A DNA stretch of 9,796 nucleotides, taken from assembly GCA_018660405.1 (NCBI GenBank), contig JABJKL010000113.1, positions 1 to 9,796 of the forward strand, given 5' to 3'. The DNA comes from Pseudomonadota bacterium (GTDB taxonomy: Bacteria > Pseudomonadota > Gammaproteobacteria > Arenicellales > Arenicellaceae). The position numbers were made by a program, and so were the translations under genes. Numbering within the stretch: position 1 is the stretch's first letter; each line of letters opens with the position of its first letter. Below are positions 1 through 6,989 of this stretch, in pieces. Below the pieces are notes generated by a model. That model was not told the origin of the DNA and searched no databases. It saw only the letters and a program-made list of their open reading frames with translations.

Positions 1-1097
1 CCCGCGGACTCGCTGCGTTACGACCTGAACGACCTATAGCCCTTGTTTCAGGCATGGAACATCATGCAAATGACCTACCGCATCGCTTGAACAGCCAACA
101 AACACTCTTTATTCCGGTCATTGAGGCCCCCAATAGTCATTACGGCTCGTTGGATTTGAAACGCTTGGAAGCGCTTTTAGAAAAGCATCAAAACGCTATA
201 AATTACCTGGCAATCAACAGCACAAGCAACGTTACCGGCATTACAACCCCGATCAGCAAGGTGTGCGCCCTGGCGCATAAATATGATGCTTACGTTATCG
301 TTGACGCTGCGCAATCCGCTGCACATAACGGGGCTGAAATAGCCTCTAAGTCAGTACAACAACCGGATTTCTGGGTTTTTTCTGGGCACAAAGTATATAC
401 ACCCGCAGCGCCTGGCGTTTTAATCGCTAAAAAAGAGCTAATGAATGCCCTGCCCCTTGCAGATATCGGCGGCGGTGCGGTAAAGAGCGTAAGCACTTCT
501 GATTACGAATTGCTGGAAAACCCATACAGGGAACAGGCTGGCACGCCCAATATAGTGGGTGTAATAGCACTTGCTAACACTCTGAAATTATTGAACAACA
601 TTGGTTTTTCAGCTATTTCAAAGCACGCTAAAAATATCGCTAAATATGCGCTTGACCAATTACTGGAAATTGATCAAATCAGCGTCTATGGCGATACTCA
701 TTTAGAGCGTACAGGGGCAATCTCCTTCAATATAAAAGGTATTGATCATGGCTTGCTGGCGGTTATTCTTAGCGATTATTTTGGAGTTGCAGTTCGAAAT
801 TCATGTTTTTGCGCCCATCCATACGTCCGTTCATTATTAAAACGTGAATTATGGAATCTGGATCTTGACGGTATACCAGATGATCAGCAGGAGAATTATA
901 TAAATAGAAAGCGAGGAATGGTCAGAGCCAGTTTTTCACTCTATACGAGCCTGGAAGATATTGATTATTTCATCAAATCACTGAAGGAAATAGTCATTAA
1001 TTACAAGTCATTACGTAATAATTATAATGTATTACCTGATGGTGATTATGAGCATAAAACGTTCAAGCCAGATTGGCGTGAGTTCTATAATCCATAG
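1..1097 (+). CDS. Class V aminotransferase / cysteine desulfurase-like enzyme (5' end outside window)
   Basis: PLP-dependent enzyme of the SufS/CsdA-like fold, probably cytosolic. The reading frame is open to the left edge, so the ATG at 54 is internal: it belongs to the conserved block MEHHAN, whose His stacks on PLP in this family. Roughly 100 N-terminal residues should be missing. Visible in order: EHHAN (57-71), the Asp/Gln motif VDAAQS, the SGHK motif with the presumed PLP lysine at codon 390-392, the QAGTPN block, and VRNSCFCAHP, where the Cys at 810-812 aligns with the SufS active-site Cys. VRASFSLY follows near the end. Two things differ from SufS: about 20 extra residues lie between the Cys loop and VRASF, and a tail of about 35 residues ends in WREFYNP. 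These, and the second Cys two residues before the catalytic one, argue against housekeeping SufS. The substrate is unknown: desulfurase, selenocysteine lyase or another beta-eliminating enzyme are all possible. The 3' end is visibly AT-rich. Confidence 0.85.
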   Translation, partial: RGLAALRPERPIALVSGMEHHANDLPHRLNSQQTLFIPVIEAPNSHYGSLDLKRLEALLEKHQNAINYLAINSTSNVTGITTPISKVCALAHKYDAYVIVDAAQSAAHNGAEIASKSVQQPDFWVFSGHKVYTPAAPGVLIAKKELMNALPLADIGGGAVKSVSTSDYELLENPYREQAGTPNIVGVIALANTLKLLNNIGFSAISKHAKNIAKYALDQLLEIDQISVYGDTHLERTGAISFNIKGIDHGLLAVILSDYFGVAVRNSCFCAHPYVRSLLKRELWNLDLDGIPDDQQENYINRKRGMVRASFSLYTSLEDIDYFIKSLKEIVINYKSLRNNYNVLPDGDYEHKTFKPDWREFYNP

Positions 1098-1102
1098 GCA
1101 GT

Positions 1103-1324
1103 CTAGTGGGTCGCGACAGATAAATCCTTGGCCAGCAGCTTGGTAATTGCCCGGCCAACATACTTTTTGCGCCGTATGGGGGGCTCTGTGTTTGGATTTA
1201 ATTCTATTGTAAGCCAGTGATGGCAGTTCATCCCGGAGTTGTATGGAACCAAAGGTCCATCAATGTTCTCAGGGTGCTCATAGAGTATATCGTCGGTGAG
1301 AGCGACAAATAGTTGGTGAGTCAT
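1103..1324 (-). CDS. Small hypothetical protein, 73 aa
   Basis: I do not recognise this family. The ORF starts with ATG and has a GGAGA ribosome-binding site (1334-1338) about nine bases upstream, which supports real translation. The protein is soluble-looking, with no membrane segment or signal peptide. Its N-terminal half is acidic (TDDILYEHPEN), followed by GPLVPY and a CHHW cluster (Cys34, His35, His36). The C-terminal part is basic (IRRKKYVGRAITKLLAK). The Cys-His-His cluster could bind metal, but that is speculation. The gene converges on the aminotransferase gene, with five bases between the stop codons, and diverges from the response regulator gene. The composition looks like a real protein rather than a shadow frame, and no competing gene covers this stretch. 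Confidence 0.6.
   Translation of the reverse strand: MTHQLFVALTDDILYEHPENIDGPLVPYNSGMNCHHWLTIELNPNTEPPIRRKKYVGRAITKLLAKDLSVATH
1128..1168 (+). terminator. Possible rho-independent terminator for the aminotransferase gene
   Basis: TTGGCC (1128-1133) pairs with GGCCAA (1153-1158). The stem may extend by GCA (1135-1137) with TGC (1148-1150) across a small internal bulge. A run of five T (1164-1168) begins five bases after the stem. It lies about 30 bases past the stop codon of the upstream + strand gene and inside the 3' end of the convergent small gene. The gap between stem and T run makes it a weak example. Confidence 0.3.
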
Positions 1325-1423
1325 GTCATTCAGTCTCCAAATTGCTTAATATCTTCACACTATGTATTCAATCAAATTGAGTACCGGGTTGCCCCCATTT
1401 GCCAATCCGTTACACAATCAAAC

Positions 1424-1453
1424 TTGGTTGTTTGCATTTATCGATAACATAAT
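1424..1453 (+). promoter_or_regulatory. Candidate sigma70 promoter of the pdsRS operon
   Basis: TTGGTT (1424-1429) and CATAAT (1448-1453) are separated by 18 bases. The second is one base from the -10 consensus; the first is poor. A transcript would start near 1460 and carry a leader of about 120 bases. A dyad, CAAAC (1419-1423) / GTTTG (1430-1434), overlaps the -35 box and could be an operator. Assigned by eye from sequence alone. Confidence 0.33.
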
Positions 1454-1580
1454 CTTTGCTATGTTTACCAATGCTGTAATTAGAGACTACAAATCACACT
1501 ATTCGTGGGTAGAAAAGTGGTAATTATGTGGTTTTTTATCAGCCGAACCTGAGATAACCGACTTAAAGATAGATACACCT

Positions 1581-2279
1581 ATGGCACAAATTGTAGCAAT
1601 TGTTGAAGACGATCTTGATCAGCGTGAGAACTACGCGGATGCACTGGTGGCAAACGGATATGAGGTGTTCACCTATGCTAACCGGGCAAGCGCTTTGGCA
1701 GGCATGAAAAGCAACTTACCAGATCTCGCTATCCTCGATATCATGCTGGAAAATGAAATGGATGGTGGTTTCGATTTGTGCCGAGATTTGCGCGCCTTTG
1801 CCCCGCGCTTACCCATCATATTTTTAACCGCACGAGATAGCGATATTGATCGGGTGTCCGGTCTTAGATTAGATGCCTGGGACTATTTAACCAAACCTCT
1901 AAGCATGGAATTCCTCACGGTGCGCATTAACTCGTTATTTCGTATAGTGAATAGTTTAAACGAGCCAGAAGCGATAGCTAATGAGCATCGACTTGAGAGA
2001 GGCGACTTGATAATTGATCCTAATTCGATGTCAATTACCTGGCAAGGCCAAGCGATCAGTTTAACACTAACCGAGTTTTGGATTGTGGAGGCTTTGGCGC
2101 ATAGACCCGGTATCGTGAAGACTTACGACAATATTATGCAGATTACGCGACAAACCTATGTGGAAAAAAACACCATAAATGGTTATGTGCGCCGCATTCG
2201 TAACAAATTTAAAGAGGCTGACGATAGCTTTAAGCATATTGAAACGGTATTCGGCGTTGGTTACCGCTGGTTAAAATGA
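1581..2279 (+). CDS. pdsR: OmpR-family response regulator, PdsR-like (dedicated sortase system type)
   Basis: Cytosolic DNA-binding regulator, the phosphorylation partner of the kinase encoded next to it. Residues 1-120 form the receiver domain: acidic pocket E9-D10-D11, phosphoacceptor Asp53 in AILDIML, Thr83 in FLTAR, and Lys105 in LTKP. The usual GADDY before the Lys is DAWDY here. Residues about 138-232 form the winged-helix OmpR/PhoB effector domain, with LTLTEFWIVEAL, the recognition-helix region TINGYVRRIRNKF and the closing FGVGYRW. The length of 232 is normal. There is no strong Shine-Dalgarno before ATG 1581. The gene overlaps the kinase gene by ATGA, so the two are probably translationally coupled. 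I name it PdsR because of the linked kinase, whose large extracytoplasmic region and catalytic-domain wording fit PdsS (TIGR03785/TIGR03787 pair, from memory). Response regulator status is near certain; the PdsR subfamily is a recognition call. Confidence 0.9.
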   Translation: MAQIVAIVEDDLDQRENYADALVANGYEVFTYANRASALAGMKSNLPDLAILDIMLENEMDGGFDLCRDLRAFAPRLPIIFLTARDSDIDRVSGLRLDAWDYLTKPLSMEFLTVRINSLFRIVNSLNEPEAIANEHRLERGDLIIDPNSMSITWQGQAISLTLTEFWIVEALAHRPGIVKTYDNIMQITRQTYVEKNTINGYVRRIRNKFKEADDSFKHIETVFGVGYRWLK

Positions 2280-4498
2280 AAGCCGTGGCAATAAATAGTA
2301 ATGCACCGAGATTTTATGGGTTTTCGATCCGAACCAAGCTGGCGCTGGTCACCATATTATTGTTAGCCATTCCATGGACCGCGTATGTGTACGTGCGCGA
2401 AATGAAGTCTTTTTTACTGGCGGGTCAAGAAAATGCGCTCACCATGACTGCGCGAGCTATTGCAACCGTGCTCCACGATCGCCCAGAATTGTTTCAGAGC
2501 GCTGAAGACGATGTGCTGACCGCCGAGCCGGGTGATATTTACGCCTACCCTCTTGCAAACTATATAAATCTGGACGGCAATCCGAAGGATTGGGGAGAAC
2601 AAATACTAAGCTCTACCATGTTTGCAATGAATCTGGAGGGCGAGCTCGCAGATAACCTTTTGGTCAGACATATGGTTGGCCATCGGGGTGCTTTTGTATA
2701 CGCTTTTTTTGATGTCGAGGACGATTTTTACGTCAGCCGAAATATAGAATGGTTACGGCTTGATACCTCAGATCAGCTTCGTATCACTTTACAAAGTCCT
2801 GCGGTCGGTGAAAATCGCTATCTATTCTCTGCAGAAGAGCCGGGTAGAATGAGTGCCTACTTAATGGATGGGGCTTGGGAGTATCCCTTAAGTGGGGCAC
2901 CAAATTACGACATGGCTGCCAATATTCTACCCAGTAATAACGGCTATAGAGTTGAATTACGCATACCACGTTATTTGCTATCCAGTGACGCTCGTATCCT
3001 GATGGAAATTGTGGATGTTGACGACAGTCTCGGCCGCGCTGTTCAGGATATCGTACCCTTTAACCCGGATTCGGAATCAAATAATCTGAGTCGGGTTGTG
3101 GTCTCATCACCCGAAATAACCAAGATTTTAGGGGCACTTGAGCGCCCAGACAGTCGAATCTGGGTACTGGATCAGGATCAGAATATTCGTACGGTATTGG
3201 GTGAACTAGTCAAACAGGGAGAAGAAGCTGTAGACAACGAGTCGTTTAACTTTGGGGCAATAGGCGGCGTATATAACAGCTTGATGACTACTGTTTTTGC
3301 GTTAATCGGTGAGGAGCCAACCGCCGACATTGTCGATGAAGGCATTGGCGGGGCCACAGAGTTGCTTAATCCGCAGATTATCGATCAAGCGCTGGAGGGG
3401 ATCCCCGGCTCCTTGCGCCTGTCAGGTGAAGCTGACAGTGATCGAGTTATTGTAATGGCTGCACACCCCATATGGATTGGTGATGATGTCATCGGCGCTG
3501 TAGTGGTAGAACAAAGCGATGATGAGGTGCTTTCGCAACAACAAACTGTATTAGAGAAAGTGATTGGAACAACCTTGCTAATTCTGATCGGCGTAATTGC
3601 CGCGATATTAGTATTTGCTTCCAGATTAACCCTCAGGATCACTCGCTTGCGTGATGCCACTGACAGTGCGATTGACCGGGATGGCCGAATTGTTCAGTCC
3701 AAAGTCGCAGCGGAAGCGCTCGCCGGCGATGAAATTGGTGATCTGTCGCGCAGCGTGAATGACATGCTAGGCCGCTTATCGCAGTACACCAGTTATCTAG
3801 AGGGCCTACCGGACACCCTTGCTCATGAGGTCAGCAATCCGCTCAATGTGGTGAATTCTTCCCTGGACAATCTCAGCAAAGAACACCCCGCATCGGCTGA
3901 TAGTAAATATATGGTACGCGCCCAGTCTGGTCTGCATAGAATTCGATCCATTTTAAAGAACCTTACCGAAGCCGCTAATCTTGAGCAGGCGATGCAACTT
4001 GACGACCGGGAGGTATTTAATTTTCCCAAGATGGTCGAAGATTATGTTGAAGGTTGCCGCCACACGCATCCCGATCGTGAGTTTCGATTTTCAGTTTTCA
4101 AGCAGCCTCTTTATATTGATGGGCATCCTGAGCATATAGCGCAAATGCTCGATAAATTGATCGATAATGCTTTGGACTTTGCGATGGTTGGCACTCCTAT
4201 TCGCCTCAGTGCTCGCGAGCTACATGGGCACGCAATATTGGATATTGCCAATCAGGGCAAAACCTTACCAAAAGGCATGGCCGAACGAATCTTTGAGCCG
4301 CTGGTGTCGCTGGGCCGATCAGACGCTAAAAAGACCCGACTAGGTATGGGTTTGTATATCGCCAAACTGATCGCGCGCTTTCACCAGGGCGATGTGAGCG
4401 CCAGAAATAATGTGCTTGGAGATGGTGTAACGTTTCGTATTTCCTTCCCGTTGGCAAGCACAGAAAATGCTAACCGACCATTATCTAAAGCCGCATAA
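2276..4498 (+). CDS. pdsS: Membrane sensor histidine kinase, PdsS-like (dedicated sortase system type)
   Basis: Inner-membrane sensor kinase of 740 residues. Transmembrane segment 1 spans about 22-40 and segment 2 about 429-449, leaving a large extracytoplasmic region of nearly 390 residues. That region contains DGNPKDW (100-106), a GAFVYAFFDVEDDFYV strand block, and VELRIPRYLL followed by a VDVDD block, a pattern like CBM9-like beta-sandwich domains. A HAMP domain (about 450-503) follows. The HisKA helix has His517 in LAHEVSNPLN. The ATPase domain has the N box LIDNALD (Asn631), a G1-like box ANQGKTLP (659-666) with Asn where Asp is usual, the FEPLVSLGRS segment, and the G2 box GMGLY (690-694). 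It presumably phosphorylates the regulator whose gene it overlaps by four bases. In the known Pds system the pair sits near a variant sortase and an LPXTG-type target; neither is in this window. Kinase identity is secure. PdsS assignment is about 0.7. Confidence 0.9.
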   Translation: MKAVAINSNAPRFYGFSIRTKLALVTILLLAIPWTAYVYVREMKSFLLAGQENALTMTARAIATVLHDRPELFQSAEDDVLTAEPGDIYAYPLANYINLDGNPKDWGEQILSSTMFAMNLEGELADNLLVRHMVGHRGAFVYAFFDVEDDFYVSRNIEWLRLDTSDQLRITLQSPAVGENRYLFSAEEPGRMSAYLMDGAWEYPLSGAPNYDMAANILPSNNGYRVELRIPRYLLSSDARILMEIVDVDDSLGRAVQDIVPFNPDSESNNLSRVVVSSPEITKILGALERPDSRIWVLDQDQNIRTVLGELVKQGEEAVDNESFNFGAIGGVYNSLMTTVFALIGEEPTADIVDEGIGGATELLNPQIIDQALEGIPGSLRLSGEADSDRVIVMAAHPIWIGDDVIGAVVVEQSDDEVLSQQQTVLEKVIGTTLLILIGVIAAILVFASRLTLRITRLRDATDSAIDRDGRIVQSKVAAEALAGDEIGDLSRSVNDMLGRLSQYTSYLEGLPDTLAHEVSNPLNVVNSSLDNLSKEHPASADSKYMVRAQSGLHRIRSILKNLTEAANLEQAMQLDDREVFNFPKMVEDYVEGCRHTHPDREFRFSVFKQPLYIDGHPEHIAQMLDKLIDNALDFAMVGTPIRLSARELHGHAILDIANQGKTLPKGMAERIFEPLVSLGRSDAKKTRLGMGLYIAKLIARFHQGDVSARNNVLGDGVTFRISFPLASTENANRPLSKAA

Positions 4499-4519
4499 AT
4501 CGCCCTAATAAGAGCGATT
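4498..4519. terminator. Hairpin between convergent pdsS and DUF1178 genes
   Basis: AATCGC (4498-4503) pairs with GCGATT (4514-4519), with an inner CT/AG pairing and an AATA loop at 4507-4510. On the + strand the seventh position is a C-A mismatch. On the - strand RNA it becomes a U-G wobble, giving nine continuous pairs, so the structure fits transcripts of the DUF1178 gene better. It starts on the last base of the pdsS stop codon. Neither strand has a good U tract after the stem, so it may only be a weak bidirectional terminator or an RNA 3' end stabiliser. Confidence 0.3.
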
Positions 4520-4567
4520 AAAAGGCCTATTAATAATTTTACAAATAGATCATAACTATCTGTATTA

Positions 4568-5008
4568 TCAATTAATTTCGTTTTTTTCCGGTGGTTTTTT
4601 AGGCATGGGTAAAGTCTCAATGCCAGCCTTGTTAAGTTCATGCACTTCGTCCTTGGTGGCGGAACCCCGGATACCCTTATGTGCAATTTCTCCTTGATGC
4701 ATCTTTAGTGCGCGGTCGGCGAAATTTGCACCAACATCTTCGTAATTTTTTTCTATATGGTCGTGCACTTCACGAAGAAATTCCTGATGCTTTTTATAGA
4801 TTAGCGCCTTGCTCGTGCCCTCCTTCAAATCTCCGCTCGTCGAGCGCCGTGAGATCCTGGAAGCCGTGGGTATTTTATAAACTTTCTTATCGTCACAGAT
4901 TGGGCAGCTAAGCATGCCCTTTTCCAGCTGATTTTTTAAATCATCCGACGAAGAAAACCAGCCTTCAAATATGTGATTATATGTGCACTGAAGGTCAAAA
5001 ATGACCAT
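4568..5008 (-). CDS. DUF1178 family protein
   Basis: Protein of 146 residues belonging to DUF1178, a proteobacterial family of unknown function, recognised by its opening (MVIFDLQC) and by FEGWFSSSDD. The N-terminal module has Cys8, His12, Cys35 and Cys38 (CPIC), the layout of a small zinc-ribbon-like metal site. The C-terminal half carries the family's other conserved stretch, from NYEDVGANFADRAL through MHQGE, GIRGSAT and GIETLPMP. The middle is basic and low in hydrophobics, with no membrane segment. The length is normal for the family. ATG 5008 is supported by AGAGG seven bases upstream. It follows typA in the same direction after an 85 bp gap that contains a possible promoter. Function is unknown and neighbours do not settle it. 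Confidence 0.88.
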   Translation of the reverse strand: MVIFDLQCTYNHIFEGWFSSSDDLKNQLEKGMLSCPICDDKKVYKIPTASRISRRSTSGDLKEGTSKALIYKKHQEFLREVHDHIEKNYEDVGANFADRALKMHQGEIAHKGIRGSATKDEVHELNKAGIETLPMPKKPPEKNEIN

Positions 5009-5051
5009 TACATCGCCTCTGTCTCACAAACTTGAAATCCAATAATCAAAA

Positions 5052-5060
5052 TTTATACCA
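5052..5060 (-). promoter_or_regulatory. Candidate extended -10 promoter for the DUF1178 gene
   Basis: Read on the - strand, the sequence is TGGTATAAA, an extended -10 element (TGN followed by TATAAA). No good -35 box stands at the proper distance, which extended -10 promoters can tolerate. It would give a leader of about 37 bases. It lies in the 85 bp gap between typA and the DUF1178 gene, where no clear terminator is seen, so read-through from typA is also possible. Confidence 0.35.
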
Positions 5061-5093
5061 TTATGATGTTCAACCGATATCTAGTGTATTAAA

Positions 5094-6902
5094 TCATACT
5101 TCACGGGCCGCGCGTTTACGTTCATGCTCTTTAAGGTATGTTTTACGGATGCGAATGGTTTTAGGCGTTATTTCTACTAACTCGTCATCGTTTATGAATT
5201 CCAGCGCCGATTCAAGCGTTAAATTAACGGGCGGTATGAGCAATATCGCATCATCTTTGCCGGACGCACGCACATTGGTTAGTTGCTTGCCTTTTAAAGG
5301 GTTTACCACCAAATCATTGGTACGCGAGTGAATGCCAACAACCAGACCTTCGTACACCGGTTCTGCATGGCCGATCAAAAGCCGGCCTCGTTCTTGTAGG
5401 TTAAACAATGCATAAGCAAGCGCCTTACCCGATGCCATGGACACCAGTACCCCATTTTTGCGTTGTCCAAAATCACGTTTCTTACGTGGAGCATATTTAT
5501 CAAAAACGTGATAAATCAATCCAGCACCGGATGTTAGTGTAAGAAAATCAGTTTGGAAGCCAATCAGTCCGCGCGACGGAATATCGTAGTCCAAACGAAT
5601 TCGGCCCTTGCCATCGGGCATCATATTTTGTACGTCGCCACCTCGTTCTGCCAAGGCCTGCATGACATCACCCTGTTTGTCTTCTGGAACATCGACCGTT
5701 AGTTGCTCGTAGGGTTCGTGTATTTCGCCATCAACTTCCTTGAAAATGACTTCAGGCCGCGACACGGCAAGCTCGAAACCTTCTCGACGCATGGTTTCGA
5801 GCAATACCGATAAATGCAATTCACCGCGCCCGGAAACTTTAAATTTGTCGGGATCCTCGGTTTCATCTACTCGCAATGCCACATTGTGTAACAACTCACG
5901 CATTAGGCGATCGCGAATCTGTCTTGAGGTCAGGAACTTACCTTCTTGTCCGGCCAAAGGAGAAGTGTTTACCTGAAAGTTCATGCTCACTGTTGGTTCA
6001 TCAATACTCAGTGGTGGCAAAGCTTGCACATCATCTCTGTCACACAGCGTGTCCGATATAGCCAGGTTTTCGATCCCCGTAATAGCAACGATGTCGCCCG
6101 CTTGAGCTTGCCCGATCTCAATTCGCTCCAGCCCTTTAAACCCGAGGATTTGGCCAATTTTTGCATTTCGGGTTTCGCCCTCCCGATTGACAACCGTTAC
6201 CCTTGAATGGGTTTTAATCTGACCACGGCTTATTCGGCCTATACCAATAACGCCGACATACGATGAATAATCGAGCTGGGAAATCTGCATCTGTATTCCC
6301 CCATCCAGAAGGACTTCCGGCGGCGGAACCTTTTCGATAATCCAATCCAGTAAACCGGACATATCATCTGTTCGTACGGTTGGATCCTGTGTTGAATAAC
6401 CTAATAGAGCCGACGTATAAATAATTGGGAAATCCAGTTGTTCATCAGTGGCACCGAGGCGATCGAACAAATCAAATGTTTGATCGATCACCCAATCTGG
6501 ACGCGCCCCATCACGATCAATTTTGTTGACTACCAGGATAGGATTCAGGCCATGCGAAAAAGCTTTTTGGGTGACAAATCGCGTTTGTGGCATTGGACCT
6601 TCAACCGCATCAACCAATAGCAGCACAGAGTCAACCATAGACAAAATGCGTTCAACCTCACCGCCAAAGTCGGCGTGGCCCGGTGTATCAACAATATTGA
6701 TGCGATGGCCCTTCCATTCGATAGCCGTGTTTTTGGCCAGAATAGTGATACCGCGCTCTTTCTCAAGATCGTTGCTATCCATAATGCGCTCGCCTGGCGT
6801 TTTACGTGGATCCAGCGTGCCACTGCATTCCAGCAGTTTGTCGACCAAGGTTGTTTTGCCGTGATCGACGTGCGCGATTATGGCGATATTTCTGAGTTTC
6901 AT
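5094..6902 (-). CDS. typA: Ribosome-associated translational GTPase BipA/TypA
   Basis: BipA/TypA, a translation-factor-family GTPase that binds the 70S ribosome and affects ribosome assembly and stress or cold adaptation. At 602 residues it is full length (E. coli about 607). GTPase motifs are intact: G1 AHVDHGKT (10-17), G2 RGIT (50-53), G3 DTPGH (72-76), G4 NKID (126-129) and G5 SAL (164-166). A beta-barrel domain follows, then EF-G-like domains (LHLSVLLETMRREGFEL, and the PYEQLTVDVPED region). The BipA-specific C-terminal domain contains DKYAPRKKRDFGQRKNGVL and SRTNDLVVNP, which distinguish it from EF-G and LepA. The start MKLRNIAIIAH matches the family. The bases just before the ATG (CTCCTACTTTTTTC) contain no Shine-Dalgarno, only a pyrimidine run, unlike the neighbouring DUF1178 gene. 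It lies 87 bp after bioD on the same strand and has its own -10 box. Confidence 0.97.
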   Translation of the reverse strand: MKLRNIAIIAHVDHGKTTLVDKLLECSGTLDPRKTPGERIMDSNDLEKERGITILAKNTAIEWKGHRINIVDTPGHADFGGEVERILSMVDSVLLLVDAVEGPMPQTRFVTQKAFSHGLNPILVVNKIDRDGARPDWVIDQTFDLFDRLGATDEQLDFPIIYTSALLGYSTQDPTVRTDDMSGLLDWIIEKVPPPEVLLDGGIQMQISQLDYSSYVGVIGIGRISRGQIKTHSRVTVVNREGETRNAKIGQILGFKGLERIEIGQAQAGDIVAITGIENLAISDTLCDRDDVQALPPLSIDEPTVSMNFQVNTSPLAGQEGKFLTSRQIRDRLMRELLHNVALRVDETEDPDKFKVSGRGELHLSVLLETMRREGFELAVSRPEVIFKEVDGEIHEPYEQLTVDVPEDKQGDVMQALAERGGDVQNMMPDGKGRIRLDYDIPSRGLIGFQTDFLTLTSGAGLIYHVFDKYAPRKKRDFGQRKNGVLVSMASGKALAYALFNLQERGRLLIGHAEPVYEGLVVGIHSRTNDLVVNPLKGKQLTNVRASGKDDAILLIPPVNLTLESALEFINDDELVEITPKTIRIRKTYLKEHERKRAAREV

Positions 6903-6937
6903 GAAAAAAGTAGGAGCGGATAATGAATCAGCGGCGC

Positions 6938-6966
6938 ATTATAGGGATAGCGAAGATTTTAGCTAC
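6938..6966 (-). promoter_or_regulatory. Probable typA promoter
   Basis: The - strand carries a perfect TATAAT (6943-6938). The -35 position at 17 bp spacing is GTAGCT (6966-6961), a poor match, so activation or an upstream element may matter. Transcription would start near 6931 and leave a leader of about 28 bases before ATG 6902. The bioD-typA gap shows no convincing terminator hairpin, so some bio read-through into typA is possible. Confidence 0.5.
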
Positions 6967-6989
6967 TGTTAAACCCGTTAATCAGCCCG

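Noticed and set aside
54..56. ATG at 54 as the start of the aminotransferase gene
   Set aside because: The frame stays open to the left edge and this Met is part of the conserved MEHHAN block, normally near residue 120 of the protein.
1346..1375. TTGATT ... TATTAA on the - strand as promoter of the 73-residue gene
   Set aside because: The spacing of 18 is acceptable, but transcription would start at or inside the ribosome-binding site, so it cannot be the main promoter.
1456..1482. TTGCTA ... TAATTA as an alternative pdsRS promoter
   Set aside because: The spacing is only 15 bases and both boxes are poorer than the candidate at 1424-1453.
4381..4686. 101-residue - strand ORF bridging the ends of pdsS and the DUF1178 gene
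   Set aside because: It overlaps two well-supported genes in other frames and its translation has no family-like features.
6523..6864. 113-residue + strand ORF inside typA
   Set aside because: Antisense shadow of the conserved GTPase domain; serine- and arginine-rich as expected from an opposite frame.
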